Positions 25,795 through 35,574 of a stretch of 64,000 nucleotides of DNA are shown here, one piece after another. The notes beneath the pieces were generated by a model, which saw nothing but the letters and a program-made list of their open reading frames with translations, made no database searches and had not been told where the DNA came from. The stretch lies in NCBI GenBank assembly GCA_026705925.1, contig JAPOZT010000034.1, forward strand, positions 248,001-312,000, in the 5' to 3' direction. A program made the position numbers and the translations under genes. This DNA comes from Gemmatimonadota bacterium. GTDB taxonomy: Bacteria > JAAXHH01. Each line of letters opens with the position of its first letter. Within the stretch, counting starts at the first letter, position 1.

Positions 25795-27006
25795 TCAACC
25801 CGCCAGGGACGACAACCCCTCCTCTACCCGGTCCATGCCCCTTTCGATCACGTCCAGGGTGGTTGCGTAGGAAAACCTCAGGCATCCCTCCGACCCAAAG
25901 GCGGCGCCCGGCGCCGAGATCACCTGGTACGCCTCCAGCAGGTACATGGCGAGGTCCAGCGATCCTTCGATGGGGTTGCCGTCGGGTGTTCTGCGGCCCG
26001 AATATGCCGACAGGTCCGGGAACACGTAGAACGCGCCGCCGGGCCGGGCGCACGCCACGCCTTCCATGTTCTGCAGTCTGTCCATGATGTAGTTCCGTCG
26101 ACGGTCGAACGCCCCGATCATGGGGGGCAGGAAGTCCTCGGGGCCGGTCAGCGCGGCAATGGCCGCGTGCTGGGTGATGGCGCTCGGATGCAAGACCGTC
26201 TGCCCCTGGAATTTGGAGACCAGGTCCATCACCTCGGCGGGGCCGGCGGCGTAACCCAGGCGCCAGCCGGTCATGGCGTACGCCTTGGACAGTCCGTTGA
26301 CCACCAGCGCCTGTTCCTTCATCTGTGGATGGAGGGCGGCGATGCTTATGTGGCGATGGCTGTCATACAGGATCTTCTCGTACAGTTCGTCCGTTATGAC
26401 GTATATCCCCGCATCCAGCACCACTTCGGCGATGGCGGCGAGTTCTTCCTGCGCGTACACCATGCCCGTGGGATTGGAGGGGGAGTTGAGCAGGAGCGCC
26501 TTGGTCTTCGGCGTAATCGCGGACCGCACCTGGGCGGCCGACACCTTGAAATCATCGTCCGGTCCCGTGTCCAGCACTACCGGAACGGCACCCGCGAGTT
26601 TGACCATCTCGGGATAACTGACCCAGTAGGGTGCCGGGACGAGGACTTCGTTGCCCTCGTCGCAGATCACGTAGAGCAGGTTGTACAGGGCATGCTTGCC
26701 GCCGGAGGTGGTCGCGATCTGGTTCGGTGCGTATTCAAGCCCGTTGTCCCTGGCCAGCTTGCGGCAGATCGCCTCCTTGAGGTCCAGAATGCCTGTCGCG
26801 GGCGTGTACCGGGTGATGTTGTCCCGGATCGCCGCCATGCCGGCTTCCTTGATATGGTCCGGCGTGGGGAAGTCCGGTTCGCCCACGGCGAAGTTGAAAA
26901 CCTCGACGCCTTCGCGTTTCATCGCGATGGCCCGCTCGTTGAGTACGGTGGTCGCCGAGGGTGCGATGCGATCCAGTTTTCGGGATAGGGGACGGATAGC
27001 GGGCAT
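25795..27006 (-). CDS. Class I/II PLP-dependent aminotransferase (aspartate aminotransferase-like)
   Basis: 403 residues from ATG 27006; a TTG ten codons upstream is also possible and neither has a good Shine-Dalgarno sequence. Fold type I signatures: FAVGEPDFPTPDHIKEA at the N-terminus, LNSPSNPTGMVY, and VNGLSKAYAMTGWRLGY with the Schiff-base Lys. This 1-gamma/1-beta subgroup transfers amino groups from aspartate, glutamate or aromatic amino acids to keto acids. It sits between coaD and the NYN gene, all on the minus strand. Confidence 0.93.
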   Translation of the reverse strand: MPAIRPLSRKLDRIAPSATTVLNERAIAMKREGVEVFNFAVGEPDFPTPDHIKEAGMAAIRDNITRYTPATGILDLKEAICRKLARDNGLEYAPNQIATTSGGKHALYNLLYVICDEGNEVLVPAPYWVSYPEMVKLAGAVPVVLDTGPDDDFKVSAAQVRSAITPKTKALLLNSPSNPTGMVYAQEELAAIAEVVLDAGIYVITDELYEKILYDSHRHISIAALHPQMKEQALVVNGLSKAYAMTGWRLGYAAGPAEVMDLVSKFQGQTVLHPSAITQHAAIAALTGPEDFLPPMIGAFDRRRNYIMDRLQNMEGVACARPGGAFYVFPDLSAYSGRRTPDGNPIEGSLDLAMYLLEAYQVISAPGAAFGSEGCLRFSYATTLDVIERGMDRVEEGLSSLAG

Positions 27007-27055
27007 GGGAAGGGGGCGGAGGGTGGTGTCGGGCAATCCTTGGATAACCGGGGGT

Positions 27056-27541
27056 TTAGCTGATCGAGCCGCGCTTTTCCGCCAGCGCCTTCAACACGGG
27101 AGGCGGGACCTGATGGCTAACGTCGCCACCGAAACGGAAGACCTCTTTCACGAGCGAAGAACTCACGTACACTGATGGTTCGCCGGGAAAGAACGATACC
27201 GTGGTCACCGACGGGGCCAGGCGCCGGTTCATGAGCGCCATCTGGGATTCCGTTTCCAGGTCTCCGGCGGAACGTACGCCGCGGGCGATCGCATGGGCAC
27301 CGAGTTTTTTGGCGAGGTCGACCGTCAGTCCGTCCGTCGACATCACTTCGACTCCCGACCAGCCGTCCACGGCCTGCCGGAACAGGTCCACGCGATCCTC
27401 CACCGAAAACATCGGGTGCTTTTCCATGTTGGTCGCAACGGCCACCACCACGCGGTCGAACACGGTCAGCGCCTGTCTCAGCACATCCAGATGTCCGTTG
27501 GTCACAGGATCGAAAGTACCGGGGTAAACCGCAACTTTCAT
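27056..27541 (-). CDS. coaD: Phosphopantetheine adenylyltransferase
   Basis: 161 residues, normal length. YPGTFDPVTNGHLDVLRQA contains the TxxH nucleotide-binding motif, and ARGVRSAGDLETESQMALMNR and SSSLVKEV are the conserved CoaD blocks. It makes dephospho-CoA in coenzyme A synthesis. Its start overlaps the rsmD stop (ATGA), the common rsmD-coaD pairing. Confidence 0.97.
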   Translation of the reverse strand: MKVAVYPGTFDPVTNGHLDVLRQALTVFDRVVVAVATNMEKHPMFSVEDRVDLFRQAVDGWSGVEVMSTDGLTVDLAKKLGAHAIARGVRSAGDLETESQMALMNRRLAPSVTTVSFFPGEPSVYVSSSLVKEVFRFGGDVSHQVPPPVLKALAEKRGSIS

Positions 27542-28221
27542 CGCCGGGTTCTCGATGAAGGAGGTGGAATTTCGATGGGCAGGGCTTCCGTCCGGTTCAC
27601 GGTTGCCGCCGCTACGGCCTGGCCGGACCGATCCGGCTCACCGGCTTGAGCGGGCTCACCGGTTCGAGCGAACCCGGCTGGCCGAAAGAAAGACAGCGCC
27701 GTATCCCCGATCGTTCGTCTGCGCACTACGTCGAGACCTTTGCAGGATTCCGGCTGGTCGTCTCCGCGATGTTCCAAGACGAGCAGGCCGCCCGGAGCCA
27801 ACACGTTCCGTTCGCCGGCGGTTCGGACGATTTCCCGCGCAACCGGATCGCCATAGGGCGGATCGGCGAGTATGATGTCCACCGCGCAGGCATGGTCGGC
27901 GAGGTGATCTAGACTCCGTATGGCGTCTGTCCTCCAGATCCTGCTGCTACCGCGAAACCCACAACGGTCCAGATTGTCTCTTATTGTCCGGACGGCGCGG
28001 CGGTCGCGGTCGACGAACAGGCAGCAGTGCGCACCGCGGCTCAGCGCTTCAATGCCCAGGATTCCTGTGCCGGCGCACAGGTCCAGCACCGTACCGTCGA
28101 CAATTTGTGCCGACAGGATGTCGAACAACGATCCGCGAACGCGGCTGCCGGTGGGACGGATGTCGCCGGTTACGGACTTCAGCCGACGGCCCCTGGCGAT
28201 TCCCGTGCCGATTCGGAGCAT
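27538..28221 (-). CDS. rsmD: 16S rRNA (guanine966-N2)-methyltransferase
   Basis: ATG 28221 is preferred because GGAGG lies eight bases before it; 227 residues. Signatures: ARGRRLKSV at the N-terminus, LDLCAGTGILGIEALSRGA (SAM motif I) and ILADPPYG (N-methyltransferase motif IV). It methylates G966 of 16S rRNA. The last 45 residues are a Gly/Glu/Ala-rich repeat-like tail (ARTGEPAQAGEPD) not found in the family, consistent with a terminal repeat expansion. Confidence 0.95.
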   Translation of the reverse strand: MLRIGTGIARGRRLKSVTGDIRPTGSRVRGSLFDILSAQIVDGTVLDLCAGTGILGIEALSRGAHCCLFVDRDRRAVRTIRDNLDRCGFRGSSRIWRTDAIRSLDHLADHACAVDIILADPPYGDPVAREIVRTAGERNVLAPGGLLVLEHRGDDQPESCKGLDVVRRRTIGDTALSFFRPAGFARTGEPAQAGEPDRSGQAVAAATVNRTEALPIEIPPPSSRTRR

Positions 28222-28417
28222 GATCCCCACCTCCGGCCATTACCGTTCGTACCACATCGAAAATAGATTTACAGGGGGTGTATGTCAACTAAAAAGCCCG
28301 CTGGGGAACCCCGGTTTTCCGGCTGTTTTAAGGGTTTTTCCGGTACGTTGTCGCATGGGCCGGGCCGGCACGTTGGCAAATGGTTCCAGCCGGTCGCGGC
28401 CAGGCGAGTTCTGCCAT

Positions 28418-28933
28418 TCATTTCAACTCCACCAGGGGTCGTATACGGCCGAGTTTGGCGGGACCGATCCCCTTCACTTCGAGCAACTGCTCGACCCGCT
28501 CAAAAGGCCCGGACCGTGTCCGGTATTCGATGATCGCCTCCGCCAGTTTCGGACCGATCCCCGGCAGTTTCTGTAGTTCGGACGCAGGGGCAGAATTTAC
28601 CGGCACAAGCAGGTTGCCGGTGGAAGAAGCGGAATTCGCAGGGACCCCGGTGATCGGGCGTCCGGAGTCCTGCGCGGCTGGCGGGTGTCCCGAGTCCGGC
28701 CCGGTGGACAGGTGTCCCGAGTCCGGTCCGGTGGACGGCAGGCGCGCGTTTGAATCGTCCACGTTAGCCGTGGCGGATTCCGTCTCGATGCCTGCGTTCA
28801 GCCGTCCGTGCGCCGGAGCTGGTCCCAGATCGGGCAGGAAATCCGAATCGTACTGTTTCACCAACAGAATAACGGCGCCTGCCAGCATGCTGACCGCGAC
28901 GAAAATGACGGCCTGTATCTCACCTTTAGTCAT
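28418..28933 (-). CDS. comEA: ComEA-like membrane-anchored helix-hairpin-helix DNA-binding protein
   Basis: 171 residues: an N-terminal membrane anchor (residues 8-24), a low-complexity linker with a 9-residue repeat, and a C-terminal tandem helix-hairpin-helix domain (LQKLPGIGPKLAEAII, LLEVKGIGPAKLGRI). ComEA binds double-stranded DNA outside the inner membrane during transformation. With dprA it supports natural competence; comEC is not in the window. Confidence 0.9.
   Translation of the reverse strand: MTKGEIQAVIFVAVSMLAGAVILLVKQYDSDFLPDLGPAPAHGRLNAGIETESATANVDDSNARLPSTGPDSGHLSTGPDSGHPPAAQDSGRPITGVPANSASSTGNLLVPVNSAPASELQKLPGIGPKLAEAIIEYRTRSGPFERVEQLLEVKGIGPAKLGRIRPLVELK
28684..28737 (-). 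repeat. 27-nt tandem duplication in the comEA linker
   Basis: Two 27-nt copies differing at two positions code for a GPDSGHLST/GPDSGHPPA-type repeat between the membrane anchor and the HhH domain. Confidence 0.9.
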
Positions 28934-28978
28934 AGTTTCCCGAGGACCCAGGTCAACAGTCGTACTGCGGAGTGCAGG

Positions 28979-31900
28979 TCAGTTGAACAATAACTCGGTC
29001 CATAGCCCGCCGCCTCGATGAAGGCGCTTCTGCTGGGTAATAACGTTTTGTGAATTGGTCAGTTCGAGTTTGATGCCACCACGGACGTACCGGCTGAAAC
29101 GGTAATCTGTCGTGAGCTGGAATCGGTTCTGGTTCTGGCCGTTGTTGGGTTGATAGTCGCCCCCGCCGCGGGAATGCAGCATTCTTCTGGTTTCCCGGGT
29201 AAACTGCAGCCTGGTGTTTACGTCTCCACTGGTTCTTCTCCCGAAAACCCGGAACCCGGGCCTGAGCCTGTAGTCGACTGAAAATGTCAGTGATCTGTCC
29301 TGCTGTTGCTGGTTTGTTTGGTTACGTCCGAATCGTCTCAACACGTCGCTCGTATTGAAGTTGCCCCTTACGACCAAACCAGATTCCATATCGAATACGA
29401 ATCCGATCAGCGGGGACAGGGAAGTCGTGGTCGTTCTGTTTATCGCGGCTTCCTGAAGATCCGCGTTGCCCACCAACCTGAGGTCGGTGACCTTTCCCTG
29501 GTGTCTGGAAAACCCGCTCAAAATCTCCAAGCGACGGAACAACCTGCCCAGACTTCCCATGTTTCGTGGATTGGGGTTCCAGCGTAATGTCATTTCGGGC
29601 CACGTGACGTTGTTCTGCATCGTGTTCGAATTCGAGGTCCGATTGTGCGAAGATATCCAGGTAGGCCGGAACGAAAGGGTCGTGCCCAGAAACCTGATCC
29701 CCGCACTTAGAATGAAGGACGATCGGTCCGTTTCCGTTTCCCTGTTTTGTTGAATACCGGTTCCCCCGCCATCGGCGGAAAGCGTGTCGAACGGTACCGA
29801 AATATGATCCGTCAGGCCTAAGCGATCCTTGAAGGACGGGCGTGAAATCGCGTTTATGAATCGCTGATTACGTTCGTCGGTAAAATTCAGGACGATCGGT
29901 GTAAACATGCCGAGAAACGAACCGAGCCGGCCTACGATGTTATCGCTGAACCCCCCGGATTCGTCTTCGGTCGATCCCTGTGAAGGGCCTCCGAAGACGT
30001 TGGAGACCATTCTGACCATATTGATGTTCATACGTATCCCCTGTCGGTTGCTGAACGTAATGGACCTGGCGTTGGGAGAAACACCGGTAGTCTGCAAAAG
30101 GGGATTCCGGTTCTCGCCGTAAGACGTGATGAAGTTATAGGACGGCCGGAACCAGGAGGTGATTTCAGGTCTGAAATCGACGCCCAGGTTCTGACGATAG
30201 CTGGTTTCAGGCCCGAAATCGAACCGGGTCAGTGCGATGGTGGAATCAGCTTTCATGTCGTTTGTAACATCCATGTTGTAATTCAGTCTCACGGTCCTGA
30301 ACGGTTCCATCTCCGCCCTGACGCTTCGACTAAGATACCGGACGAACCTTTCACCCCGGCTGCCGTCGGCAGGTCCCGTTTCACCGCCTCCCGAACTACC
30401 GGTTCCCGGTGACCTTCTGTTGAGATAGTTCAGCTTTCTGCGGTTGATTTCGGATGACAATTCGAACCGTCTCGGCAATGGATTAAAGGTAATGGCCGAT
30501 AAGAATCCCGGAAGCTTCGACCATTTGAATATCGGCCAACTAATCCTGGAACGCGGAGTCAGATCGTAAAACAACCGGGCGCGATAGGTTCCCGAGGTAT
30601 CGATGCGGGTGACGGAATGACGGAAGTTGCCCGTTGATGTAAAATTCACCCGGAAACGTTCCAGCGTCCATGCCACGAGGGGGTTCGTCGAACCTATCCT
30701 CTTGGAGAAAGAAGCCGAGAAAGAATGATCGCGGGATTCCGTTCGCTGGGCTTCGCGTTGTTCCTTTCTCAGCAAGATGATATCGGATCCGACCTGCAGT
30801 CGGGGTAGATTCAGATCATTTCTCCAGCGAAACCGAAACGGCATGACAATCCCCCAGTCATTCGGCATCATCCTGCCCAGGTTCAGTAAGGTCGACAGGT
30901 TCATTGCCGTTGATCTGCTTCCGGATTCGGCCCCGCCGATTCTCCTGAAGTGGCTGTCTGAACCGTGTACTGTTCCAAACAGTGAGAAAACACCCGCGAG
31001 ATCCGCATCGACCGAGAGGCGGCCGGCCAGACCGCGGTCCCGTCTCACGTCGGCCGCCCTCAACTCGTCCAGCCAGAGTTCACCACTCGGCAGCGCCTCA
31101 TCGTGAGGGTTGTGAATCCCGACCGTGATCCGGCGTATCCGGGCGAGAGCGGGGGATCCGAGCACTCTGTATTCCCTGCCCCCCTCAAGTGTGACGATGG
31201 CTTGCCACAGTCCATTTTCCGGGGGACCTTCCTCGAATAGCACGGGGCGTTCTTTACCGTCACTCAGGGTGACCGTGTGGGTGCTGTCCAATGTCGTGGC
31301 CGTCTTTCGGGCTGTCTCGGTCTCGCTCTTGAGGATGGTCAAATCGTTGAACACCACTTCGAGATGGTTCTGTTCGTTCCATCCAGGCAGTACGTGCGCC
31401 CGATATTCGTAATAGTCAGAATCGCCGCTGCCGAATCGAATGAAAAAAACAGGCGACTTGTCGACTTCAAGATCGTTTGAGCCATGTACGTAAAGTCTCA
31501 GACTGTTGTACAGCGTATAGTCCTGCTCGGTAAACAAGGTTCGGTAGGCCTGGGCGCTGTGATGGGGCTGAAGGTTGGTGTATGAGAGCGTCAACGATTG
31601 TTCCTTATTCTCCAGTCCGGTTACGCGATCGTACTCGATGATGGCGCCGGGCGGCGACATGTAATCACCGGGGTTGTCGTAAGTATTCTTTACCGCTACG
31701 TTGAAAGTTTCACCGTACAGGGACAGCGTTTCCGGCGAAACAGGATAACCGTCGGAGTCGAAGATCGAACCCCGAATGTCCTCCTCCCACTGATTTCCGA
31801 CGATATTGATGGAAGCGATACGCATGGTGACCGGATCACTCACTTTCGTGATCCAGAGCCGGACCGCTTCGATCCGAGCGAAACTCGGCGTTCCAACTGT

Positions 31901-34900
31901 ACCGTCGAAGGCTCCGTTCGCGCTGGGAGTTCCGGTCTCCATCCCTTCGCCTTCCGTGATGGCCGGAGTCTCGAAACCGCCTTCCGACGGACCGCCCCCG
32001 AGCGAATCCGGCGCAGTTGACCCGGTATTCAGCGGGATCCGGTACATGCGCCAACTGTCCGCGTTCCCCCAGTTGGCACGGTCCATGTCTCCTCCGGCAA
32101 CGAAGACCGTGTCGTCGTGATCGGGACTCAGATCGATGAGATACTTAAAATACTCGTTTCGCCTTTCCAGATAGCCGGACTGGTCCAGGTCCTCGGTGTC
32201 CGGACGCCGGTTCTGATCGGGGTCGGAGGCGCTGTTTTCCGGTCCGTTGATCCGGCTGTAATCGACCTGGTCTAACGACAGGCTGCCCCCGATCGTGCCC
32301 TCGAAGGCGAAGTTGTCGCCGTTCGGATCCGGATTGGTCGACGGATCATAACCGGGTTCGTCTTCGTCCTTCAGTCCGTCCAGGCCTGTATCTTCTTCCG
32401 GTTCGAGCAGATTGTTTCCGAACCCATCGCTTCGATCGTCTTCGGTGTCCAGTATCCCGTTGCCGTTGACGTCCTCGCTGATCACGCCGAGGTCGATATG
32501 CAGTTCGCCGCGGTTTCCGTTCACCCACACTTCAATGAATCGGCTTCTGGTCTGGTCTGCGTTGGCTCCGGCCAACGGGCGCATCAGTCCGGCCCATCGC
32601 TGCTCGACATCCCCCGGATTGTTATCCGACCACGAAATCTCGGAAACGGTATCCATGGGCTGTCCCCCCCAGCGGAGATCCCGCTCCCTGGGATCGAACT
32701 CCAAGATCAGCACATGCTGCAACTGATCGCGACCGGTTACCTGGCGCGTGGGATAGATCTCACGGACGTCGACCTGCCCGAGTGGATTGTACCAGCTCAT
32801 CCTTCCCCGCTGGTCGTGGGTTCGATCCACGGGCGGACTGGCTGGTCGCCAACCGCTGCGACGGACGCCCAGATCAGTTTCCGTCTTGCTGCCTTCGAAG
32901 TCGTCGATGAAACCGTCGCCCAGTACGTTCGGGTTAGGCACGCTTTGTGCCAGTTCGGCCTCGATCCTTAAAAAGGACTCGGCGTCTCCGAGATCGGCGG
33001 GGGAAATGAACTCCATGAACGAGGTCAGGAACGCCGGCTCGAAAGACAGGCGGGTGTCGATATCCCAGGTCAGGTAGCGTCCGGTTTCCCTGCCGATCCG
33101 GGATTTCTGCTCCAGCGACTTGTCCGATCGGTACAGCACCGTTCCTTTCACCCAGGAACGTTCGTTGAACATGTATTCGCCCTGCAATCCCAGCAGGGTA
33201 TTCGCCACGGGCTTGAAAAACGGTGCGAACTGAAACTGCACGGTAACTTCCGCGTCCGGACTGAGCGCTTCTTCATTCGTAAATCGGATCTGTCCCACCT
33301 CATACAGAATGATGTAGTCCACTCCCCTCTGCAGCTGTTGACCGTTCAGTCGTACGATTTCGCTACCTTCGATGATGTTGGATCGGCCCAGAGAATACTG
33401 GGCTAACCGGTCTTTGTACTCTACCTCGATATAGTACTTGTGCAGCGTACTGAATTGGCTGTTGATCAAGGCGTTCGTGTGGGTGTAGAGTTCGGGCGTT
33501 TCGTCGGGCAGGCCACCGCCCTGCGAATTCGGATAGGCCAGACTTCCGGCGGTCACTTTGGTCAGGACCGGTGCGAATGGATATTGATCCGGGAATATCA
33601 GCTCACCCCGCCTGAAATCGATCAGCGCGTAGTCTACGTCAACGAGCCCGTCGGGAGCCGAGCCGGGATCCACTCCTCGGCGATCGAGTCCCAGCAGCCT
33701 GATGAACGGGATACCATCCTCGTCTACCTCGCTGTGTTCGCCTTCGGATTCCAGCCGGAAGATCTTCAGTTCGAAACTCTCCGGATCGATATCCGTCTTG
33801 CCGAGGTAATAGACGTTGCGCCACTCATATTGCCACGTGCCCCACCTGGATGGATCGTCGGGCACGTCCGGCCCCGTTTCCTGCTGCCTCTTGAGCAGGC
33901 GCAGTTGCAGGAAATCTTCATCCAGGCGCCCGTACTTTCTGATTTCGCCTCCCTGGTTCGTAGTCTCGTAATAAACGGCAAGCACGTCGCCTTCCTGTAA
34001 GGGAGTGTTCAATACGATATAGCCGAACAGCTCATTCACATAGAATTCGTCGGATTCAAGGAATCTGAACTTATGCTGGACGATCTCTCCAGCATCAGAA
34101 CCCGGTGAGATCGTTCTGCCAGCGTCGTCATATACCGGGGGATCCGGATATGCGTCGGCATTGACCAGTTTCCCCTGATTCGTCGCAGTGAGCCCGCCGG
34201 ACACGAAAACCTGGATCGCTGTGACCGACTCCTCGGCGATCACGTGAGATCCGTTTCCATCTCTCCTTGAAAAGTTTTCGCGATACCGCTGATCGATGAA
34301 ATAGTAGGTTCTCCGTCTGAAATCCAGGTCCCGGATGACTCGAAGGTTCCCCTTTGAACCGGCCTGAAAGGTGGCGGATTGTCCTTCCCCTTTTTCCTGG
34401 CTTGCGATGGCAGTCAGGTGAAAGTCGCCAAACTGGCTAATCAACTTGACGCCGAACAGCCCGGTGTGCTCTTGTGTGTAGCCCGTGAATTCCGTGTTCT
34501 TCAGATTGAGCGAGACGTTTCCCGCTTCGAAGCTCCTGATGATGCCGTTTCCCTCCCGGCCGTCATCGTACACGTCCTCGTAGCGTAGGCTCAGGTTGTT
34601 CTCGAGGTCGGTGAACGCTTCGCTGCTCTGTTTTATGTTCACGTCCACCTTCTCGCCGATGGTTCCCGTAACGATAAACGACTGAGTCTGCTGCATGGAC
34701 ACATTGGGAACACGGGAGATCCTGTTCGTCGCCGTGCTCGTGCTGCCTTCCTCCCAGTCGCTGGTCATATCCATTTCTATTCTCTGGTTTCCTATGATCT
34801 GGATAACCGGTGTGCCTCCGCCCAGAAACGTCGGCAGGTTCACCGGCAGATCCAACCTCATCAGTCCGCCTTCGCCCGACCGAATTGTGCTTTCGTTGAC

Positions 34901-35260
34901 ATAGGAACGGAGCGAGCTACGCCAGAGCCTTCGGAACTGCGCGGAACTCCGGCGCTGATAGAACTGGTCGAACGACAGAACCAGGGGAACACGCCTTCCC
35001 ATTCCTTGCTCGTCGTCGATGAACGCAAGGAGTTGGAGGCCGGGATAGACGACGGTCCGGCCGCCCAGTGGCCATGGCCGATTGGTGAGCGTACGCAAGG
35101 GATTCCGGCTTTGTCTGAGGGCGACTTCGTCAACCTCTTCGAAAACGACGAAGTGCAAGCGTGCGCTTTCGAGCCGAATCCGCGGGCTTTCCGCCTGTAC
35201 GGAGATAGTCCACAGGAATACCAGCACGTGGCTGAAGACAATCGTGCAAAGGCGTTTCAT
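28979..35260 (-). CDS. sprA: Giant outer-membrane translocon SprA/Sov (type IX secretion)
   Basis: Start at ATG 35260 gives 2,093 residues with a signal peptide (basic MKR, hydrophobic stretch, cleavage near VQA-ES). Length, long runs of alternating beta-strand sequence, repeated N-x-R and RxNW-like strand ends, an RMSWYNPLGQV segment and a C-terminal strand ending in Phe-Asn fit the SprA family, the single-chain 36-stranded barrel through which T9SS cargo crosses the outer membrane. Acidic DVNGNGILDTEDD and DPNGDN loops near residues 950-1000 resemble calcium-binding loops. SprA is best known from Bacteroidota, with relatives elsewhere in the FCB group. No other T9SS gene lies in the window. 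Confidence 0.85.
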   Translation of the reverse strand: MKRLCTIVFSHVLVFLWTISVQAESPRIRLESARLHFVVFEEVDEVALRQSRNPLRTLTNRPWPLGGRTVVYPGLQLLAFIDDEQGMGRRVPLVLSFDQFYQRRSSAQFRRLWRSSLRSYVNESTIRSGEGGLMRLDLPVNLPTFLGGGTPVIQIIGNQRIEMDMTSDWEEGSTSTATNRISRVPNVSMQQTQSFIVTGTIGEKVDVNIKQSSEAFTDLENNLSLRYEDVYDDGREGNGIIRSFEAGNVSLNLKNTEFTGYTQEHTGLFGVKLISQFGDFHLTAIASQEKGEGQSATFQAGSKGNLRVIRDLDFRRRTYYFIDQRYRENFSRRDGNGSHVIAEESVTAIQVFVSGGLTATNQGKLVNADAYPDPPVYDDAGRTISPGSDAGEIVQHKFRFLESDEFYVNELFGYIVLNTPLQEGDVLAVYYETTNQGGEIRKYGRLDEDFLQLRLLKRQQETGPDVPDDPSRWGTWQYEWRNVYYLGKTDIDPESFELKIFRLESEGEHSEVDEDGIPFIRLLGLDRRGVDPGSAPDGLVDVDYALIDFRRGELIFPDQYPFAPVLTKVTAGSLAYPNSQGGGLPDETPELYTHTNALINSQFSTLHKYYIEVEYKDRLAQYSLGRSNIIEGSEIVRLNGQQLQRGVDYIILYEVGQIRFTNEEALSPDAEVTVQFQFAPFFKPVANTLLGLQGEYMFNERSWVKGTVLYRSDKSLEQKSRIGRETGRYLTWDIDTRLSFEPAFLTSFMEFISPADLGDAESFLRIEAELAQSVPNPNVLGDGFIDDFEGSKTETDLGVRRSGWRPASPPVDRTHDQRGRMSWYNPLGQVDVREIYPTRQVTGRDQLQHVLILEFDPRERDLRWGGQPMDTVSEISWSDNNPGDVEQRWAGLMRPLAGANADQTRSRFIEVWVNGNRGELHIDLGVISEDVNGNGILDTEDDRSDGFGNNLLEPEEDTGLDGLKDEDEPGYDPSTNPDPNGDNFAFEGTIGGSLSLDQVDYSRINGPENSASDPDQNRRPDTEDLDQSGYLERRNEYFKYLIDLSPDHDDTVFVAGGDMDRANWGNADSWRMYRIPLNTGSTAPDSLGGGPSEGGFETPAITEGEGMETGTPSANGAFDGTVGTPSFARIEAVRLWITKVSDPVTMRIASINIVGNQWEEDIRGSIFDSDGYPVSPETLSLYGETFNVAVKNTYDNPGDYMSPPGAIIEYDRVTGLENKEQSLTLSYTNLQPHHSAQAYRTLFTEQDYTLYNSLRLYVHGSNDLEVDKSPVFFIRFGSGDSDYYEYRAHVLPGWNEQNHLEVVFNDLTILKSETETARKTATTLDSTHTVTLSDGKERPVLFEEGPPENGLWQAIVTLEGGREYRVLGSPALARIRRITVGIHNPHDEALPSGELWLDELRAADVRRDRGLAGRLSVDADLAGVFSLFGTVHGSDSHFRRIGGAESGSRSTAMNLSTLLNLGRMMPNDWGIVMPFRFRWRNDLNLPRLQVGSDIILLRKEQREAQRTESRDHSFSASFSKRIGSTNPLVAWTLERFRVNFTSTGNFRHSVTRIDTSGTYRARLFYDLTPRSRISWPIFKWSKLPGFLSAITFNPLPRRFELSSEINRRKLNYLNRRSPGTGSSGGGETGPADGSRGERFVRYLSRSVRAEMEPFRTVRLNYNMDVTNDMKADSTIALTRFDFGPETSYRQNLGVDFRPEITSWFRPSYNFITSYGENRNPLLQTTGVSPNARSITFSNRQGIRMNINMVRMVSNVFGGPSQGSTEDESGGFSDNIVGRLGSFLGMFTPIVLNFTDERNQRFINAISRPSFKDRLGLTDHISVPFDTLSADGGGTGIQQNRETETDRSSFILSAGIRFLGTTLSFRPTWISSHNRTSNSNTMQNNVTWPEMTLRWNPNPRNMGSLGRLFRRLEILSGFSRHQGKVTDLRLVGNADLQEAAINRTTTTSLSPLIGFVFDMESGLVVRGNFNTSDVLRRFGRNQTNQQQQDRSLTFSVDYRLRPGFRVFGRRTSGDVNTRLQFTRETRRMLHSRGGGDYQPNNGQNQNRFQLTTDYRFSRYVRGGIKLELTNSQNVITQQKRLHRGGGLWTELLFN

Positions 35261-35372
35261 AGGTACACGAAAATAAGCCTGGAATGCCATACTCGCAACA
35301 TCTGATCATACGACGAAGGAACGACAGACGGGCGCCCGGCGTTCCATGCCGGGAACCCGCAAGGGAAATGAC

Positions 35373-35401
35373 TTGACAGGGAACGGAACCGGGAATAGGG
35401 T
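35373..35401 (+). promoter_or_regulatory. Sigma70-type promoter for the 38-residue membrane protein
   Basis: TTGACA at 35373-35378, a 17-nt spacer and TAGGGT at 35396-35401. It lies 57 bp before the start of the small gene. The -35 is perfect; the -10 is weak. Confidence 0.5.
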
Positions 35402-35457
35402 ATGCCCGAACCACTTAGGTCCCGAATCTGAAAACAGCAACCTGGAGATGGCTTCCC

Positions 35458-35574
35458 ATGGAACCGCAAGCCACCGAGTTGACCGCGGGAGGATGGGTTT
35501 TTCTGATTCTCGCGTGGACCGTTATCACAGGACTGACCGCCGTCTGTTTCTACCGGGTACGTAAGCTGAAGTAG
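35458..35574 (+). CDS. 38-residue single-pass membrane protein
   Basis: A short frame that standard length cut-offs miss. ATG at 35458 with GGAG at 35444-35447; stop TAG at 35572-35574. The product has an acidic start, a Leu-Thr-x-x-Gly-Trp motif, one membrane helix of about 20 residues and a C-terminal CFYRVRKLK tail. Tiny proteins of the form LTxxGWxF-helix-CFxK are, to my recollection, common in many bacteria, but their role is unknown. It sits alone between sprA (divergent) and the moaD operon and has its own promoter-like sequence. Confidence 0.7.
   Translation: MEPQATELTAGGWVFLILAWTVITGLTAVCFYRVRKLK

Noticed and set aside
25733..26053. N-terminal extension of the NYN gene
   Set aside because: It reads antisense through the end of the aminotransferase gene and has no start signal; ATG 25732 is preferred.
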